Of a stretch of 64,000 nucleotides of DNA, positions 1-7,949 are shown in pieces. The position numbers and the translations under genes were made by a program. The stretch lies in contig CAWDZA010000021.1 of NCBI GenBank assembly GCA_963806635.1, positions 171,301 through 235,300 on the forward strand, given 5' to 3'. The DNA comes from CAVVEQ01 sp963806635. Lineage in GTDB: Bacteria; Chloroflexota; Anaerolineae; Anaerolineales; Anaerolineaceae. Within the stretch, counting starts at the first letter, position 1. Each line of letters opens with the position of its first letter. The notes beneath the pieces are model-generated. The model was not told the origin of the DNA. It saw nothing but the letters and a program-made list of their open reading frames with translations, and searched no databases.

Positions 1-2346
1 GAAGCAGTGAACTTGAAGGTGGATGAGGCATCGCTCACTGGTGAATCGCTGCCGGTGGAGAAGAATGCTGCCCTGGTGCTGGATAAGGATATCCCCCTGG
101 GCGACCGAAAAAATACCGCCTTCATGGGAACCGTGGTCAACTACGGGCGGGGGCGCGGCGTGGTGGTCAGCACCGGCATGCACACCCAGCTCGGGCTCAT
201 CGCCAGCATGCTCCAATCGGTGGAGGAGGAGCAGACCCCCCTGCAACGCAAGCTGGACGCGCTGGGGAAAACCCTCGGTTATGCCTGCCTGGCCATCTGC
301 GCCATTGTCTTTGCCGTCGGCTGGCTGGAGGGCGGCGACCCGCTGGCGATCTTCATGGTGGCGGTCAGTCTGGCCATCGCTGCCGTGCCTGAGGGACTAC
401 CGGCCATCGTCACCATCAGCCTGGCGCTGGGCATGCAAGAGATGATCAAGCGCCATGCACTCATCCGCAGGCTCTCCTCGGTGGAGACGCTTGGGTCGGC
501 CACCGTTATCTGCTCGGATAAGACCGGCACGCTTACCCAGAATGAGATGACCGTCACGCGCATGTGGGTGGATGGCACCTTCGTTTCCATCTCCGGTACC
601 GGTTATAAACCGGGCGGGGATTTCCTGGTGGACGGCAGGAAAGTGGACGTGAAAGATTACCCGGGTCTGGGCAACGCGCTCTGGCTTGGCGCGCTGAATA
701 ACGATGCCCGCCTGGAAGAGGTGCGCGAGGAGGGTGGCGAACCCGTCTGGCGAATCGTGGGCGATCCGACAGAAGGCGCGCTGGTGGTGGCGGCTGCCAA
801 AGCCGGCTGCCTGACCCGTGAATTGGATAAATCCTACCCGCGCGAGAATGAAGTCCCCTTCGATTCCGTGCGAAAACGCATGATCACGATCCACACCCTG
901 GAGGCGCCTTCTGCGCAGGATATCTCCCCCTTTGACGAAAGCCACAAACGCAAGCACTTCGTGGTCACCGTAAAAGGTGCGCCGGACCTGATCCTGGACC
1001 TGTGCAGCAAAACCCGCCAGATGCAAAAGGGCGACCATCCCATGGATGAGACCAGGCGGAAACAAATGCTGGACGCCAACGACACCCTCACACAGGACGC
1101 GCTGCGCGTGCTGGGTGTGGCCTACAAGGTGGTGGATAAGATGCCCGCGGGATTGGCGCCGGAGGAACTGGAGCAGGACCTGATCTTTGCCGGGCTGGTG
1201 GGGATGATCGACCCTGCCCGACCCGAGGTGCACCCCGCGCTGGAAAAGGCGCGCGGCGCAGGTATCCGCACCATCATGATCACCGGGGATTTTCCCAACA
1301 CTGCCCGCGCGGTGGCGGAATCCATCGGTCTTCTGCGCCCGGGGCACAAGGTGCTATCCGGCGCGCAGCTGGATGAGATCGATGACTCCATGCTCAAGAA
1401 GGAGGTGGAGCAGACCGACGTCTTTGCCCGCGTCTCGCCCGAGCACAAGATGCGCATCGTGGATGCCCTCAAGGCCAACGGTGAGGTGACAGCCATGACC
1501 GGCGACGGGGTCAACGACGCACCCGCCATCAAGCGCGCCGATATCGGCGTCTCGATGGGCATCACCGGCACCGATGTGGCCAAGGAAACAGCCGATATGG
1601 TGCTGACCGACGATAACTACGTCAGCATTGTCTCCGCGGTGGAGCAGGGCCGCGTGATCTACAGCAATATTCGCAAGTTCGTTTATTACCTGATCTCCTG
1701 CAACATCGCCGAAGTGCTAATTATTTTCATCCCCACTGCCTTTGGCAAATTCCTTTTCCCGGAAATGGCTGCGCGCGGTATTCTCTCGCCCCTCACTGCC
1801 ATCCAGCTTCTGTGGCTTAACCTGGTGACAGATGGCGCCCCAGCCCTGGCTCTGGGCACCGAAAAAGGCGACCCCGACCTGATGGAGCAACCTCCGCGCC
1901 CGCCCAGCGAGCAGATCATCAACCGCTTTATGCAGTGGGGCGTGGCTATCCAGGCCGTGGCGATCACCGGCACAACCCTGCTGGCATTCAACCTGGGTCT
2001 ATCTCACTCGCAGCCCGAGTTTGCAGAGACGATGGCCTTTGCCACCCTCTCGATCTCGGAACTACTTCGGGCTTACACTTCCCGCTCGGAGCGTTACCCG
2101 CTCTTCAAGATCGGTGTTTTCGGCAACAAGTGGATGAACCTGGCAGTGGGTGCATCGCTGGTGATGATCCTGGCAGTGATCTATGTCCCCTTCTTCAATG
2201 GCATTTTCAACACCCTGCCAATGGGCTGGAGCGAGTGGGAGATCATCCTGCCGCTGGTGTTGGTTCCCTCCATCGCTGCCGAGCTGACCAAGTGGGTGGC
2301 AGCCCGGATGCAGAAACGTCAAATGATGGAATCAACAGCGGGTTGA
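1..2346 (+). CDS. Calcium-type P-type ATPase (type IIA), 5' end outside window
   Basis: Membrane ion pump of the SERCA/PMR1-like P-type ATPase group; it should export Ca2+ (or a similar divalent cation) from the cytoplasm at the cost of ATP. The frame is open from base 1, so the N-terminal segment and first helices are missing; 781 codons are visible. Seen in order: actuator loop TGES at 37-48, two helices with the ion-site motif PEGLP at 388-402, the phosphorylation motif DKTGTLT with its Asp codon at 517-519, a long nucleotide-binding domain, the hinge motif TGDGVNDAP near 1500, then about six C-terminal helices. PEGLP and the C-terminal helix set favour type IIA over heavy-metal pumps, which carry CPC. 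A terminator follows 21 bases after the stop, so the gene ends its transcript. Substrate choice is inferred from family only. Confidence 0.93.
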   Translation, partial: EAVNLKVDEASLTGESLPVEKNAALVLDKDIPLGDRKNTAFMGTVVNYGRGRGVVVSTGMHTQLGLIASMLQSVEEEQTPLQRKLDALGKTLGYACLAICAIVFAVGWLEGGDPLAIFMVAVSLAIAAVPEGLPAIVTISLALGMQEMIKRHALIRRLSSVETLGSATVICSDKTGTLTQNEMTVTRMWVDGTFVSISGTGYKPGGDFLVDGRKVDVKDYPGLGNALWLGALNNDARLEEVREEGGEPVWRIVGDPTEGALVVAAAKAGCLTRELDKSYPRENEVPFDSVRKRMITIHTLEAPSAQDISPFDESHKRKHFVVTVKGAPDLILDLCSKTRQMQKGDHPMDETRRKQMLDANDTLTQDALRVLGVAYKVVDKMPAGLAPEELEQDLIFAGLVGMIDPARPEVHPALEKARGAGIRTIMITGDFPNTARAVAESIGLLRPGHKVLSGAQLDEIDDSMLKKEVEQTDVFARVSPEHKMRIVDALKANGEVTAMTGDGVNDAPAIKRADIGVSMGITGTDVAKETADMVLTDDNYVSIVSAVEQGRVIYSNIRKFVYYLISCNIAEVLIIFIPTAFGKFLFPEMAARGILSPLTAIQLLWLNLVTDGAPALALGTEKGDPDLMEQPPRPPSEQIINRFMQWGVAIQAVAITGTTLLAFNLGLSHSQPEFAETMAFATLSISELLRAYTSRSERYPLFKIGVFGNKWMNLAVGASLVMILAVIYVPFFNGIFNTLPMGWSEWEIILPLVLVPSIAAELTKWVAARMQKRQMMESTAG

Positions 2347-2366
2347 AATCGCAGGGATTAATCAAA

Positions 2367-2400
2367 AGCCCCGCAGAGAGACGCTCTGCGGGGCTTTATT
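2367..2400 (+). terminator. Rho-independent terminator after the P-type ATPase
   Basis: Perfect 12-bp stem (AGCCCCGCAGAG / CTCTGCGGGGCT) with a 5-base loop, followed by TTTATT. It closes the ATPase transcript. Confidence 0.9.
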
Positions 2401-2412
2401 AATTGCGGGAAA

Positions 2413-2655
2413 TCAATTCGTTGATGGTGGAAACATCCCCTCCAGGGAATACTCCATTGCGATCGTATGGCTGCAGCGTCCCCGACTGGCATAGAAATCG
2501 CAATCACAGGTCATCACCCCATCCTTAAAGCGTACAGTGTGGGTGCTATTATCACCTTCCACCGCAACTTCGAAGGTCTGGAAGTGGATACGCTGGTCGC
2601 GCTCCTCGGCGTACCGTTTGCCTTTCTCGATCTTGCTGATCATGCCGGAGTCCAT
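2413..2655 (-). CDS. SWIM zinc-finger miniprotein
   Basis: An 80-residue protein whose second half holds CDC-x(8)-CSH, matching the CxCx(n)CxH zinc-binding pattern of SWIM domains, which bind DNA or protein partners. SWIM is usually one part of a larger protein such as an SWI2/SNF2 helicase; here it stands alone, preceded by about 45 charged residues. The ATG at 2655 has AAGGAGA eight bases upstream, a strong ribosome site. It lies downstream of the acetyltransferase group but is separated from it by a terminator, so it probably has its own promoter. The partner and role are unknown. Confidence 0.72.
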   Translation of the reverse strand: MDSGMISKIEKGKRYAEERDQRIHFQTFEVAVEGDNSTHTVRFKDGVMTCDCDFYASRGRCSHTIAMEYSLEGMFPPSTN

Positions 2656-2682
2656 GAGTGATTCTCCTTTGAGTATTTAATC

Positions 2683-2708
2683 AAAAAGGCACGCAAAAAG
2701 CGCGTGCC
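2683..2708 (-). terminator. Terminator after the GNAT-rnhB group
   Basis: Stem GGCACGC / GCGTGCC with a 7-base loop; read on the minus strand it is followed by TTTTT. It separates the acetyltransferase transcript from the SWIM gene. Confidence 0.8.
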
Positions 2709-2790
2709 CTGCTAGTCAAACTGGATTGTGCCAAAGAATCGCATGGGATTGCAGTTCCTTGAAAGATAATAATACAGCTCGCGTGGAATG

Positions 2791-3237
2791 TCAACGGCTT
2801 TTCAGCATTACCAGGGCGTCTTCCTTATCGCTGTAATACCCCGGCCAGGTTTGAAAGCGGCGATATCCCAGGTGTTCATAAAGTGAAATTGCAGCGGAGT
2901 TGGAACGCCGCACGCACAACTTCACCGCAGGCTGCTGCATGGCTTTCTCGCAATCCAGGATCAATTTCGAGGCAATCCCCAGCCTGCGGAATTCAGGCAG
3001 CACACCGATGGTGGTGATCCAGCCAGTTTCCTCCCATGGTTTGGGCTCACCGGCTATAAAACCTGCCATTCGCTCTTGTGCAACTGCCTTTATACGCACA
3101 ATACCCGGAAACGAAAGCACCCCAATAAGGTCGATCAGTGGCCAGGCATCCGGACCGAAGCAGATCTGCTCCACCTGGCGTAGGGTGGAAAGATCGCGCA
3201 ATCCGGCGGGTTTATAGTCCACCTGGGGGGGAAGCAT
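2791..3237 (-). CDS. GNAT-family N-acetyltransferase, RimI-like
   Basis: A 148-residue acetyl-CoA-dependent N-acetyltransferase. The acetyl-CoA loop is seen as VLPEFRRLGIA (the R-x-x-G-x-A pattern), and the C-terminal signature VRRSNSAAISLYEHLGYRRF resembles RimI, which acetylates the N-terminus of ribosomal protein S18. The frame is open further upstream, but that part lies over rnhB; ATG 3237, seven bases after the rnhB stop, is the sensible start and gives normal GNAT length. It sits in the minus-strand group glycosyltransferase-rnhB-GNAT. Substrate is not provable: RimI-type is a family resemblance, and many GNATs with this signature act on other amines. Confidence 0.8.
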   Translation of the reverse strand: MLPPQVDYKPAGLRDLSTLRQVEQICFGPDAWPLIDLIGVLSFPGIVRIKAVAQERMAGFIAGEPKPWEETGWITTIGVLPEFRRLGIASKLILDCEKAMQQPAVKLCVRRSNSAAISLYEHLGYRRFQTWPGYYSDKEDALVMLKSR

Positions 3238-3244
3238 GGGCTGA

Positions 3245-3880
3245 TTATACCCGCGTGAACGAACTGACCGGCCGGTAAGAGAATCGATGCTCGGGGCAGG
3301 GACCGAGCCCTGCCAGCGCTTCCCGGTGACGGGCTGTGCCGTAGCCTTTGTGGCGTGCGAATGCATAACCCGGGTACTCTTTGTCGAACTGCACCAGGAT
3401 CGCATCCCGGCAGGTTTTCGCCAACACCGAGGCGCAGGCGATGGAAAGCACCAGACTGTCACCTTTGATGAGTGCCGTCTGGGGGACGGGCACGCCGGGC
3501 AAGCGAACGGCATCAATAAGCAGGTGCTTAGGGAGCAGGCTCAGACCGTCCAAGGCGCGCCGCATGGCGAGGCGCGTGGAGGGCAGAATGCCGAGTTCGT
3601 CGATCTCGCGGCTGGAGGCCAATCCGGTGGACCAATCCAACGCGAGCACTTTGATCTGCTCTTCCCAAAAATCACGCTCGCGGGCAGACATCTGCTTGGA
3701 ATCGCGCACGCCGGTCAGTTTATCCTGGATAGAAGGATCGGGGGGGAGGATCACCGCAGCAGCAGATACAGGTCCCGCCCAGGCGCCGCGCCCGGCTTCA
3801 TCCAACCCGGCCACGTGGGTAAGCCCATATTCCCACAGGACAGATTCGGCAGCCAGGCTGGGTGTGAGGGAGGATTTCAC
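3245..3880 (-). CDS. rnhB: Ribonuclease HII
   Basis: Cytoplasmic endonuclease that cuts the RNA strand of RNA-DNA hybrids and removes misincorporated ribonucleotides. The 211 residues match type 2 RNase H length. The active-site motif DEAGRG lies at residues 27-32, with later acidic positions in KGDSLVLSIACASVLAKTCR and the family block HKGYGTARHREAL near the C-terminus. The start is GTG at 3880, 12 bases after the glycosyltransferase stop; no ATG or strong ribosome site is nearby, so the exact start is open. It is probably co-transcribed with the genes on both sides. Confidence 0.95.
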   Translation of the reverse strand: MKSSLTPSLAAESVLWEYGLTHVAGLDEAGRGAWAGPVSAAAVILPPDPSIQDKLTGVRDSKQMSARERDFWEEQIKVLALDWSTGLASSREIDELGILPSTRLAMRRALDGLSLLPKHLLIDAVRLPGVPVPQTALIKGDSLVLSIACASVLAKTCRDAILVQFDKEYPGYAFARHKGYGTARHREALAGLGPCPEHRFSYRPVSSFTRV

Positions 3881-3892
3881 TAATAAGAGGAT

Positions 3893-4636
3893 TTATCCGT
3901 AACGTCCGCGCAGGGCGTTGAAGCGGATGGTGATCAGGTCAAAAAACATGCGGAAGGAATCGCGGAACAACCGTACGCGGCTATCCGGGTTGAAATACCA
4001 GGGGATCGGCACCTCGGCGATCTGGAATCCCTTGCGGCGGCATATGAAGAGCACCTCCACGTCGAAGGACATGCCTTCCAGGGTCTGCAGGGGAAAAACT
4101 TGCGCGGCAATATCTCCGCGAAACAACTTGAATCCGCACTGCGAGTCCTGCAGCCCGGGCAGCGCCATTATGCGCACCATCAGGTTGAACGCGCGGCCGA
4201 TAAAGTGGCGATAGCCAGGTTCGTTATAGCGAACCGCGCCGGAGGCTTCCCGTGAGCCGATCGCAACCTGCACGCCGGGCAGGAGGGTCGGCATGAATTT
4301 CTGGATCTCGGTGATGGGCATGGAAAGATCGGTGTCGCAGACGAAGCGGTACTCCCCGCGTGCTTCCAGCATCCCGCGCTTGACGGCCAATCCCTTGCCG
4401 CGCTGTTCTTCATGAATGACTTTGAGCGGGGGGAAGGTATCGGCGAAGCGCTGCGCCAGGGGAAAGGTGCCATCGGAGGAGCCGTTTTCAACAACGATGA
4501 CCTCCGAGGTGTAGGTCTGGGCTTTCAGGAAGGCTGCGATCTGCTCCAGCGCCGAGGGCAGACGCGCCTCCTCGTTGTGGGCGGGAATGATGATCGAAAG
4601 GTAAGGGGTTTTCTCTGGCGCGGCAGCCATCTTCAC
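3893..4636 (-). CDS. Family 2 glycosyltransferase, dolichyl-phosphate glucosyltransferase-like
   Basis: Transfers a sugar from a nucleotide donor, most likely onto polyprenyl phosphate at the inner membrane face. The GT-A fold motifs are clear: IIIPAHNEEARL near the N-terminus, VENGSSDGT, and the metal-binding DTDLSMP. The end of the protein has QDSQCGFKLFRG and FDVEVLFICRRKG, blocks typical of ALG5/DPG-synthase-like enzymes. Length is 247 residues from GTG 4636 or 245 from ATG 4630; neither has a strong ribosome site. There is no membrane anchor. The acceptor is inferred from family resemblance, not shown by the sequence. Confidence 0.87.
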   Translation of the reverse strand: MKMAAAPEKTPYLSIIIPAHNEEARLPSALEQIAAFLKAQTYTSEVIVVENGSSDGTFPLAQRFADTFPPLKVIHEEQRGKGLAVKRGMLEARGEYRFVCDTDLSMPITEIQKFMPTLLPGVQVAIGSREASGAVRYNEPGYRHFIGRAFNLMVRIMALPGLQDSQCGFKLFRGDIAAQVFPLQTLEGMSFDVEVLFICRRKGFQIAEVPIPWYFNPDSRVRLFRDSFRMFFDLITIRFNALRGRYG

Positions 4637-4688
4637 ATCCGCGATGATTATACAGCCCAGTTAGCGTGGCGGGTAAGCGTTTTGAGGG

Positions 4689-4997
4689 TCACAGGAGCGG
4701 AACAGACCCCAGGTTCTCTCCATTTCCGGCGGCGGCGGTGAGCAGCATTTCGCCTTCCTGGAAGGACACTACCTGCAGTTTTTCAAAGATCTTGAATTCG
4801 GTGCCCATGCCGAGGATACGCTCACCTGTGAAGTAGTTGCAGCCGGATTTGATCAGTTTCACCAGGTCGTCGCGCTGGATGAGCACCACATCTGAAAACG
4901 TTGTGCCCCTGCGCTGGTAAGCGCGCACATAAGCCACTTGGCCATCCTGCGCGTAATGGACTATTTCCACCACTCCGTCAATTCTTTCTTTCGTCAT
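4689..4997 (-). CDS. Small conserved protein of unknown function
   Basis: A soluble 102-residue protein that I cannot assign to a family. It has a mixed beta-strand-like pattern with VVEIVHYAQDGQVAYVRAYQRRG, a possible small barrel or KOW-like fold, and no signal peptide or membrane helix. ATG 4997 is preceded by GGAGAGG six bases upstream; an earlier ATG at 5012 overlaps that ribosome site and is unlikely. The gene is first in the minus-strand group running to the GNAT gene and begins directly behind the tRNA-Pro terminator, so it may depend on read-through of it. Confidence 0.62.
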   Translation of the reverse strand: MTKERIDGVVEIVHYAQDGQVAYVRAYQRRGTTFSDVVLIQRDDLVKLIKSGCNYFTGERILGMGTEFKIFEKLQVVSFQEGEMLLTAAAGNGENLGSVPLL

Positions 4998-5010
4998 AAA
5001 AAACCTCTCC

Positions 5011-5039
5011 AAAAAATCACCGCCGCGATTCCACGGCGG
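5011..5039 (-). terminator. Terminator of tRNA-Pro, with T runs on both strands
   Basis: Stem CCGCCG / CGGCGG with an 8-base loop. Six T follow on the minus strand after two bases, and six T follow on the plus strand after one base, so it could work in both directions. It lies 9 bases beyond the 3' end of tRNA-Pro. Confidence 0.75.
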
Positions 5040-5048
5040 ATTTTTTAG

Positions 5049-5121
5049 TCGGGGTGGGCGGACTTGAACCGCCGGCCCCCGCGTCCCAAACGCGGTGCGC
5101 TGCCAACTGCGCTACACCCCG
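5049..5121 (-). tRNA. tRNA-Pro (anticodon TGG)
   Basis: A 73-base cloverleaf on the minus strand. The acceptor arm pairs CGGGGTG with CACCCCG, followed by discriminator A. The anticodon arm is CCGCG-TTTGGGA-CGCGG, giving anticodon TGG, and the T arm is GGCGG-TTCAAGT-CCGCC. CCA is not encoded. A consensus promoter lies directly upstream and a hairpin terminator directly downstream. Confidence 0.96.
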
Positions 5122-5129
5122 GCCCGTAG

Positions 5130-5159
5130 AGTATAATCTGTCGGGACAGGCTACGTCAA
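5130..5159 (-). promoter_or_regulatory. tRNA-Pro promoter
   Basis: On the minus strand TTGACG (5159-5154), an 18-base spacer, and TATACT (5135-5130). The predicted start falls at about the first base of tRNA-Pro. A plus-strand TATAAT at 5132-5137 overlaps this -10 and may serve the esterase gene. Confidence 0.75.
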
Positions 5160-5167
5160 GGAAGAGT

Positions 5168-6076
5168 ATGATCACCAAACCCTTGCGCTGGATGCAGTTG
5201 GCCGCCCTTGCGGCGGTTTTTGTTATATCCGGCTGCCGCGTGGCGCCCTCCCTTACCCCAACAATCGCCCCAACTTCCACCTCTTTGCCCGGGCAAACCA
5301 GCACACCCACTGGAACACCCGTACCCCTTCCCACGCCAACTCCGCTGCCCTCACCGACCGTGCAGGATTGCCCCAGCCAGGCAAGTACGCTTAAGGATGA
5401 TCAAATCACCAGTAAATTCCTGGGCGAAGCGCTGCAATTCCGAGTCTACCTGCCGCCCTGCTACACGAAAAACCCTGCCAAACCCTACCCGGTGCTCTAC
5501 CTGCTGCACGGCCAGCAGCAGGACGCCACGTTGTGGGAAAATCTAGGTGCGATCACTGCTGTGGATTCACTCATTCAATCGGGCAAGGTTGAACCTTTCC
5601 TTATTGTGATGCCAACAGAGCGGCATTTCCTACTCGACCTGAAGGACACGGATTACGACCAGGCTATCGCAGAGGACCTGATACCGGCGATCGATGAAGA
5701 ATACCCCACTTGCAGGTCTGGTTCCTGTCGGGCAATCGGGGGTATCTCGCGCGGCGGCGCTTGGGCAGTGCGTATCGGTTTTTCTTATCCACAGGAATTT
5801 CACTTCATTGGCGCTCACAGTCCGGCTGTCTTTGGCGGAGATTTATCCCGGCTGCCTACTTTGCTGAGGGGATTCAAACCTGAGGACATCCCGGTAGTGT
5901 ACCTTGATACGGGACGAATAGATGATTACCGCGAGAGCGCAATCACTCTGGAAGGAATCCTGACCCAGCTCGGCGTGCCGCATGAGTGGCACTTGAATGA
6001 AGGGCAGCACAACTCTGAATATTGGCTTGAACATATGGCCGAATATGTCCTTTGGTACGGGCAGAATTGGCGATAA
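5168..6076 (+). CDS. Lipoprotein esterase of the esterase D / enterochelin esterase family
   Basis: A secreted, lipid-anchored alpha/beta hydrolase of 302 residues. The N-terminus has a positively charged start, a hydrophobic stretch and the lipobox ISGC, so Cys would be lipidated. A Pro/Thr-rich tether follows (TPTGTPVPLPTPTPLP), then the hydrolase domain. The nucleophile elbow is GISRGG, with YPVLYLLHG as the oxyanion-hole region and a late His in NEGQHNSEYW. The family (PF00756) includes esterase D, mycolyltransferases and siderophore esterases; the substrate here is unknown. ATG 5168 has AAGGA five bases upstream, and reading from an earlier start would place the signal peptide internally. 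It stands alone between tRNA-Pro and gatC. Confidence 0.86.
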   Translation: MITKPLRWMQLAALAAVFVISGCRVAPSLTPTIAPTSTSLPGQTSTPTGTPVPLPTPTPLPSPTVQDCPSQASTLKDDQITSKFLGEALQFRVYLPPCYTKNPAKPYPVLYLLHGQQQDATLWENLGAITAVDSLIQSGKVEPFLIVMPTERHFLLDLKDTDYDQAIAEDLIPAIDEEYPTCRSGSCRAIGGISRGGAWAVRIGFSYPQEFHFIGAHSPAVFGGDLSRLPTLLRGFKPEDIPVVYLDTGRIDDYRESAITLEGILTQLGVPHEWHLNEGQHNSEYWLEHMAEYVLWYGQNWR

Positions 6077-6105
6077 ATATTTTATATTCCCCTGTTTGTA
6101 AAAAG

Positions 6106-6111
6106 TATAAT
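6106..6111 (+). promoter_or_regulatory. -10 element of gatCA, leaderless layout
   Basis: A consensus TATAAT ends exactly six bases before the gatC ATG at 6118, and there is no ribosome site between them. Transcription would begin at or next to the start codon. No clear -35 is seen. Confidence 0.6.
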
Positions 6112-6117
6112 TAGCCC

Positions 6118-6417
6118 ATGTCCCTTTCCCGCAAGGAAGTCGAACACATCGCTGCCCTCGTCCGGCTGGAGCTGAGTGACGCCGAGTTGGATCTTTTTCA
6201 GCACCAGCTCTCTTCGATCCTGGATCACGTGAAATCGTTGCAGGGGTTGGATACGCGCGGGGTGGAACCTACCTCCGGCATCCTGAGCGCTCAACCCCGC
6301 TTGCGTGAGGATGTGCCTGACGTGGGATTGAAAACCGCGGAAGTGCTGTTAAACGCAAAACACAAAAAGGGTGACCAGTTCCGGGTGCCCCCGGTTTTTG
6401 GAGCGCGGGATGAGTGA
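6118..6417 (+). CDS. gatC: Asp/Glu-tRNA amidotransferase subunit C
   Basis: Small 99-residue subunit of GatCAB, which amidates Glu-tRNA(Gln) and Asp-tRNA(Asn) to the correct aminoacyl-tRNAs. It wraps around GatA and GatB and steadies the complex. The family pattern is plain: EVEHIAALVRLELSDAE at the N-terminus, the QLSSILDHVKSL helix, and a C-terminal segment ending LREDVPD and FRVPPVF. Its last eight bases overlap gatA. The gene lacks a ribosome site and seems to be read from a leaderless transcript. Confidence 0.95.
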   Translation: MSLSRKEVEHIAALVRLELSDAELDLFQHQLSSILDHVKSLQGLDTRGVEPTSGILSAQPRLREDVPDVGLKTAEVLLNAKHKKGDQFRVPPVFGARDE

Positions 6418-7879
6418 GCTGACGGCGCTCGAGGTGCGGGAGCTTATCCCCCTTTTATCTGCAGGCAAGATTTCCAGCCTGGAATTAACCCGTGCCTTCC
6501 TCGAGCGCATCCAATCCCTTGAAGGCAGCCTGCACGCCTTCATCACTCTCACCCCCGAGCTGGCACTGGAGCAGGCTGCGCGCGCGGACCAACAAAGGTC
6601 AAAAGCGGGAAGCGGGCCGCTCCCGCCGCTGCTGGGGTTGCCAATTGTGGTAAAGGATGTGCTTTCAGTAAAGGGCGTCCGCTGCACCTGCGGGTCGAAG
6701 ATCCTGGAGGATTACACCCCCCCCTTCACCGCCACCAGCGTGCAGCGCCTGCTGGAGGCCGGCGTCGTGGTGCTGGGCAAGACGAACACCGACGAATTCG
6801 CCATGGGTTCCTCCACCGAAAATTCCGCCTTCGGGGTGACGCACAACCCCTGGGACCTTTCTCGAGTCCCGGGAGGCTCCAGCGGAGGCAGCGCAGCAGC
6901 AGTGGCTGGGCGCCTGGCGCCTGCAGGGCTGGGAACGGATACCGGCGGCAGCGTGCGTCAGCCGGCTTCCTTCTGCGGGATCAGCGGGCTCAAACCCACC
7001 TATGGTCGGGTCTCGCGCTACGGCTTGATAGCCTACGGTTCCTCGCTGGATTCCGTGGGAGTGCTGGCGCACTCTGCGGAAGATATCGCGGCGCTTTTCC
7101 CGATGATGGCCGGGTACGACCCGCGGGATGCCACCAGCGCACAGGAACCAATTGAGCCCATCTCCCTTCAGGCGAGTGAAAATCTCAAGGGAGTGCGCGT
7201 GGGGGTTCCGGAGGAATACTTCCGTGAAGGTCTCCAAAAGGATGTGGAAAATGCCGTGCGAACCGCGATTGCGAAGATGGAATCACTGGGAGCCGAGATC
7301 CGCGCGGTGAACCTGCCGCACACTGAATTTGCCCTGCCGGTGTATTACCTGATCGCCCCCGCGGAGGCCAGCGCCAACCTGGCGCGCTTCGATGGTATCC
7401 GCTTTGGGATGCAGCCGGATGCGGATACGCTGCTGGAGCGGTTCGTGCAAGCCCGCAGCCAGGGATTCGGTCCCGAGGTGAAACGGCGCATCATGCTGGG
7501 CACCTACGCGCTCTCAGCCGGCTATTACGACGCCTTTTACCGCCAGGCGCAGAAGGTGCGCACGTTGATCAAACGCGATTTCGAGGATGCCTTCCGCGGT
7601 GTGGACGTGATCGCCGCCCCGGTTGCACCCACCACCGCGTTCCAGATCGGCGGTCACAGCGGCGACCCTCTGGCGATGTATTTGGAGGATATCTACACCC
7701 TGCCTGCCAACCTGGCCGGCATCCCCGCCCTGGCTTTCCCGGTCGGTTTCGATGGCGCCGGACTGCCTATTGGAATGCAATTAATGGGGCGTCCGTTTGC
7801 GGAAGAACAGCTTCTCGAATCCGTGCATGTTTTTCAGCAGCACTCCGATTGGCACCGGAAAACACCCCCCACCCTATAA
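6410..7879 (+). CDS. gatA: Asp/Glu-tRNA amidotransferase subunit A
   Basis: The glutaminase subunit of GatCAB: it frees ammonia from glutamine for use by GatB. At 489 residues it has normal length. The amidase signature GGSSGGSAAAVA is present, and the Ser-cisSer-Lys triad can be placed at K82, S157 and S181, each three residues beyond the known GatA positions. The ATG at 6410 lies inside the gatC stop region (eight-base overlap), which points to coupled translation. gatB is not here; it is on the opposite strand at 42550-43995. Such splitting of gatCA from gatB is seen in several phyla. Confidence 0.96.
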   Translation: MSELTALEVRELIPLLSAGKISSLELTRAFLERIQSLEGSLHAFITLTPELALEQAARADQQRSKAGSGPLPPLLGLPIVVKDVLSVKGVRCTCGSKILEDYTPPFTATSVQRLLEAGVVVLGKTNTDEFAMGSSTENSAFGVTHNPWDLSRVPGGSSGGSAAAVAGRLAPAGLGTDTGGSVRQPASFCGISGLKPTYGRVSRYGLIAYGSSLDSVGVLAHSAEDIAALFPMMAGYDPRDATSAQEPIEPISLQASENLKGVRVGVPEEYFREGLQKDVENAVRTAIAKMESLGAEIRAVNLPHTEFALPVYYLIAPAEASANLARFDGIRFGMQPDADTLLERFVQARSQGFGPEVKRRIMLGTYALSAGYYDAFYRQAQKVRTLIKRDFEDAFRGVDVIAAPVAPTTAFQIGGHSGDPLAMYLEDIYTLPANLAGIPALAFPVGFDGAGLPIGMQLMGRPFAEEQLLESVHVFQQHSDWHRKTPPTL

Positions 7880-7949
7880 CTATAATTGCCACTTTTACAT
7901 CAGACATCCGTATATCAGTGTGAAGAAAACCGATTCCGGAGGATTATTC

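Noticed and set aside
5785..5793. Perfect DnaA box inside the esterase gene
   Set aside because: Single site within a coding region with no other boxes near; about what chance gives in 64 kb.
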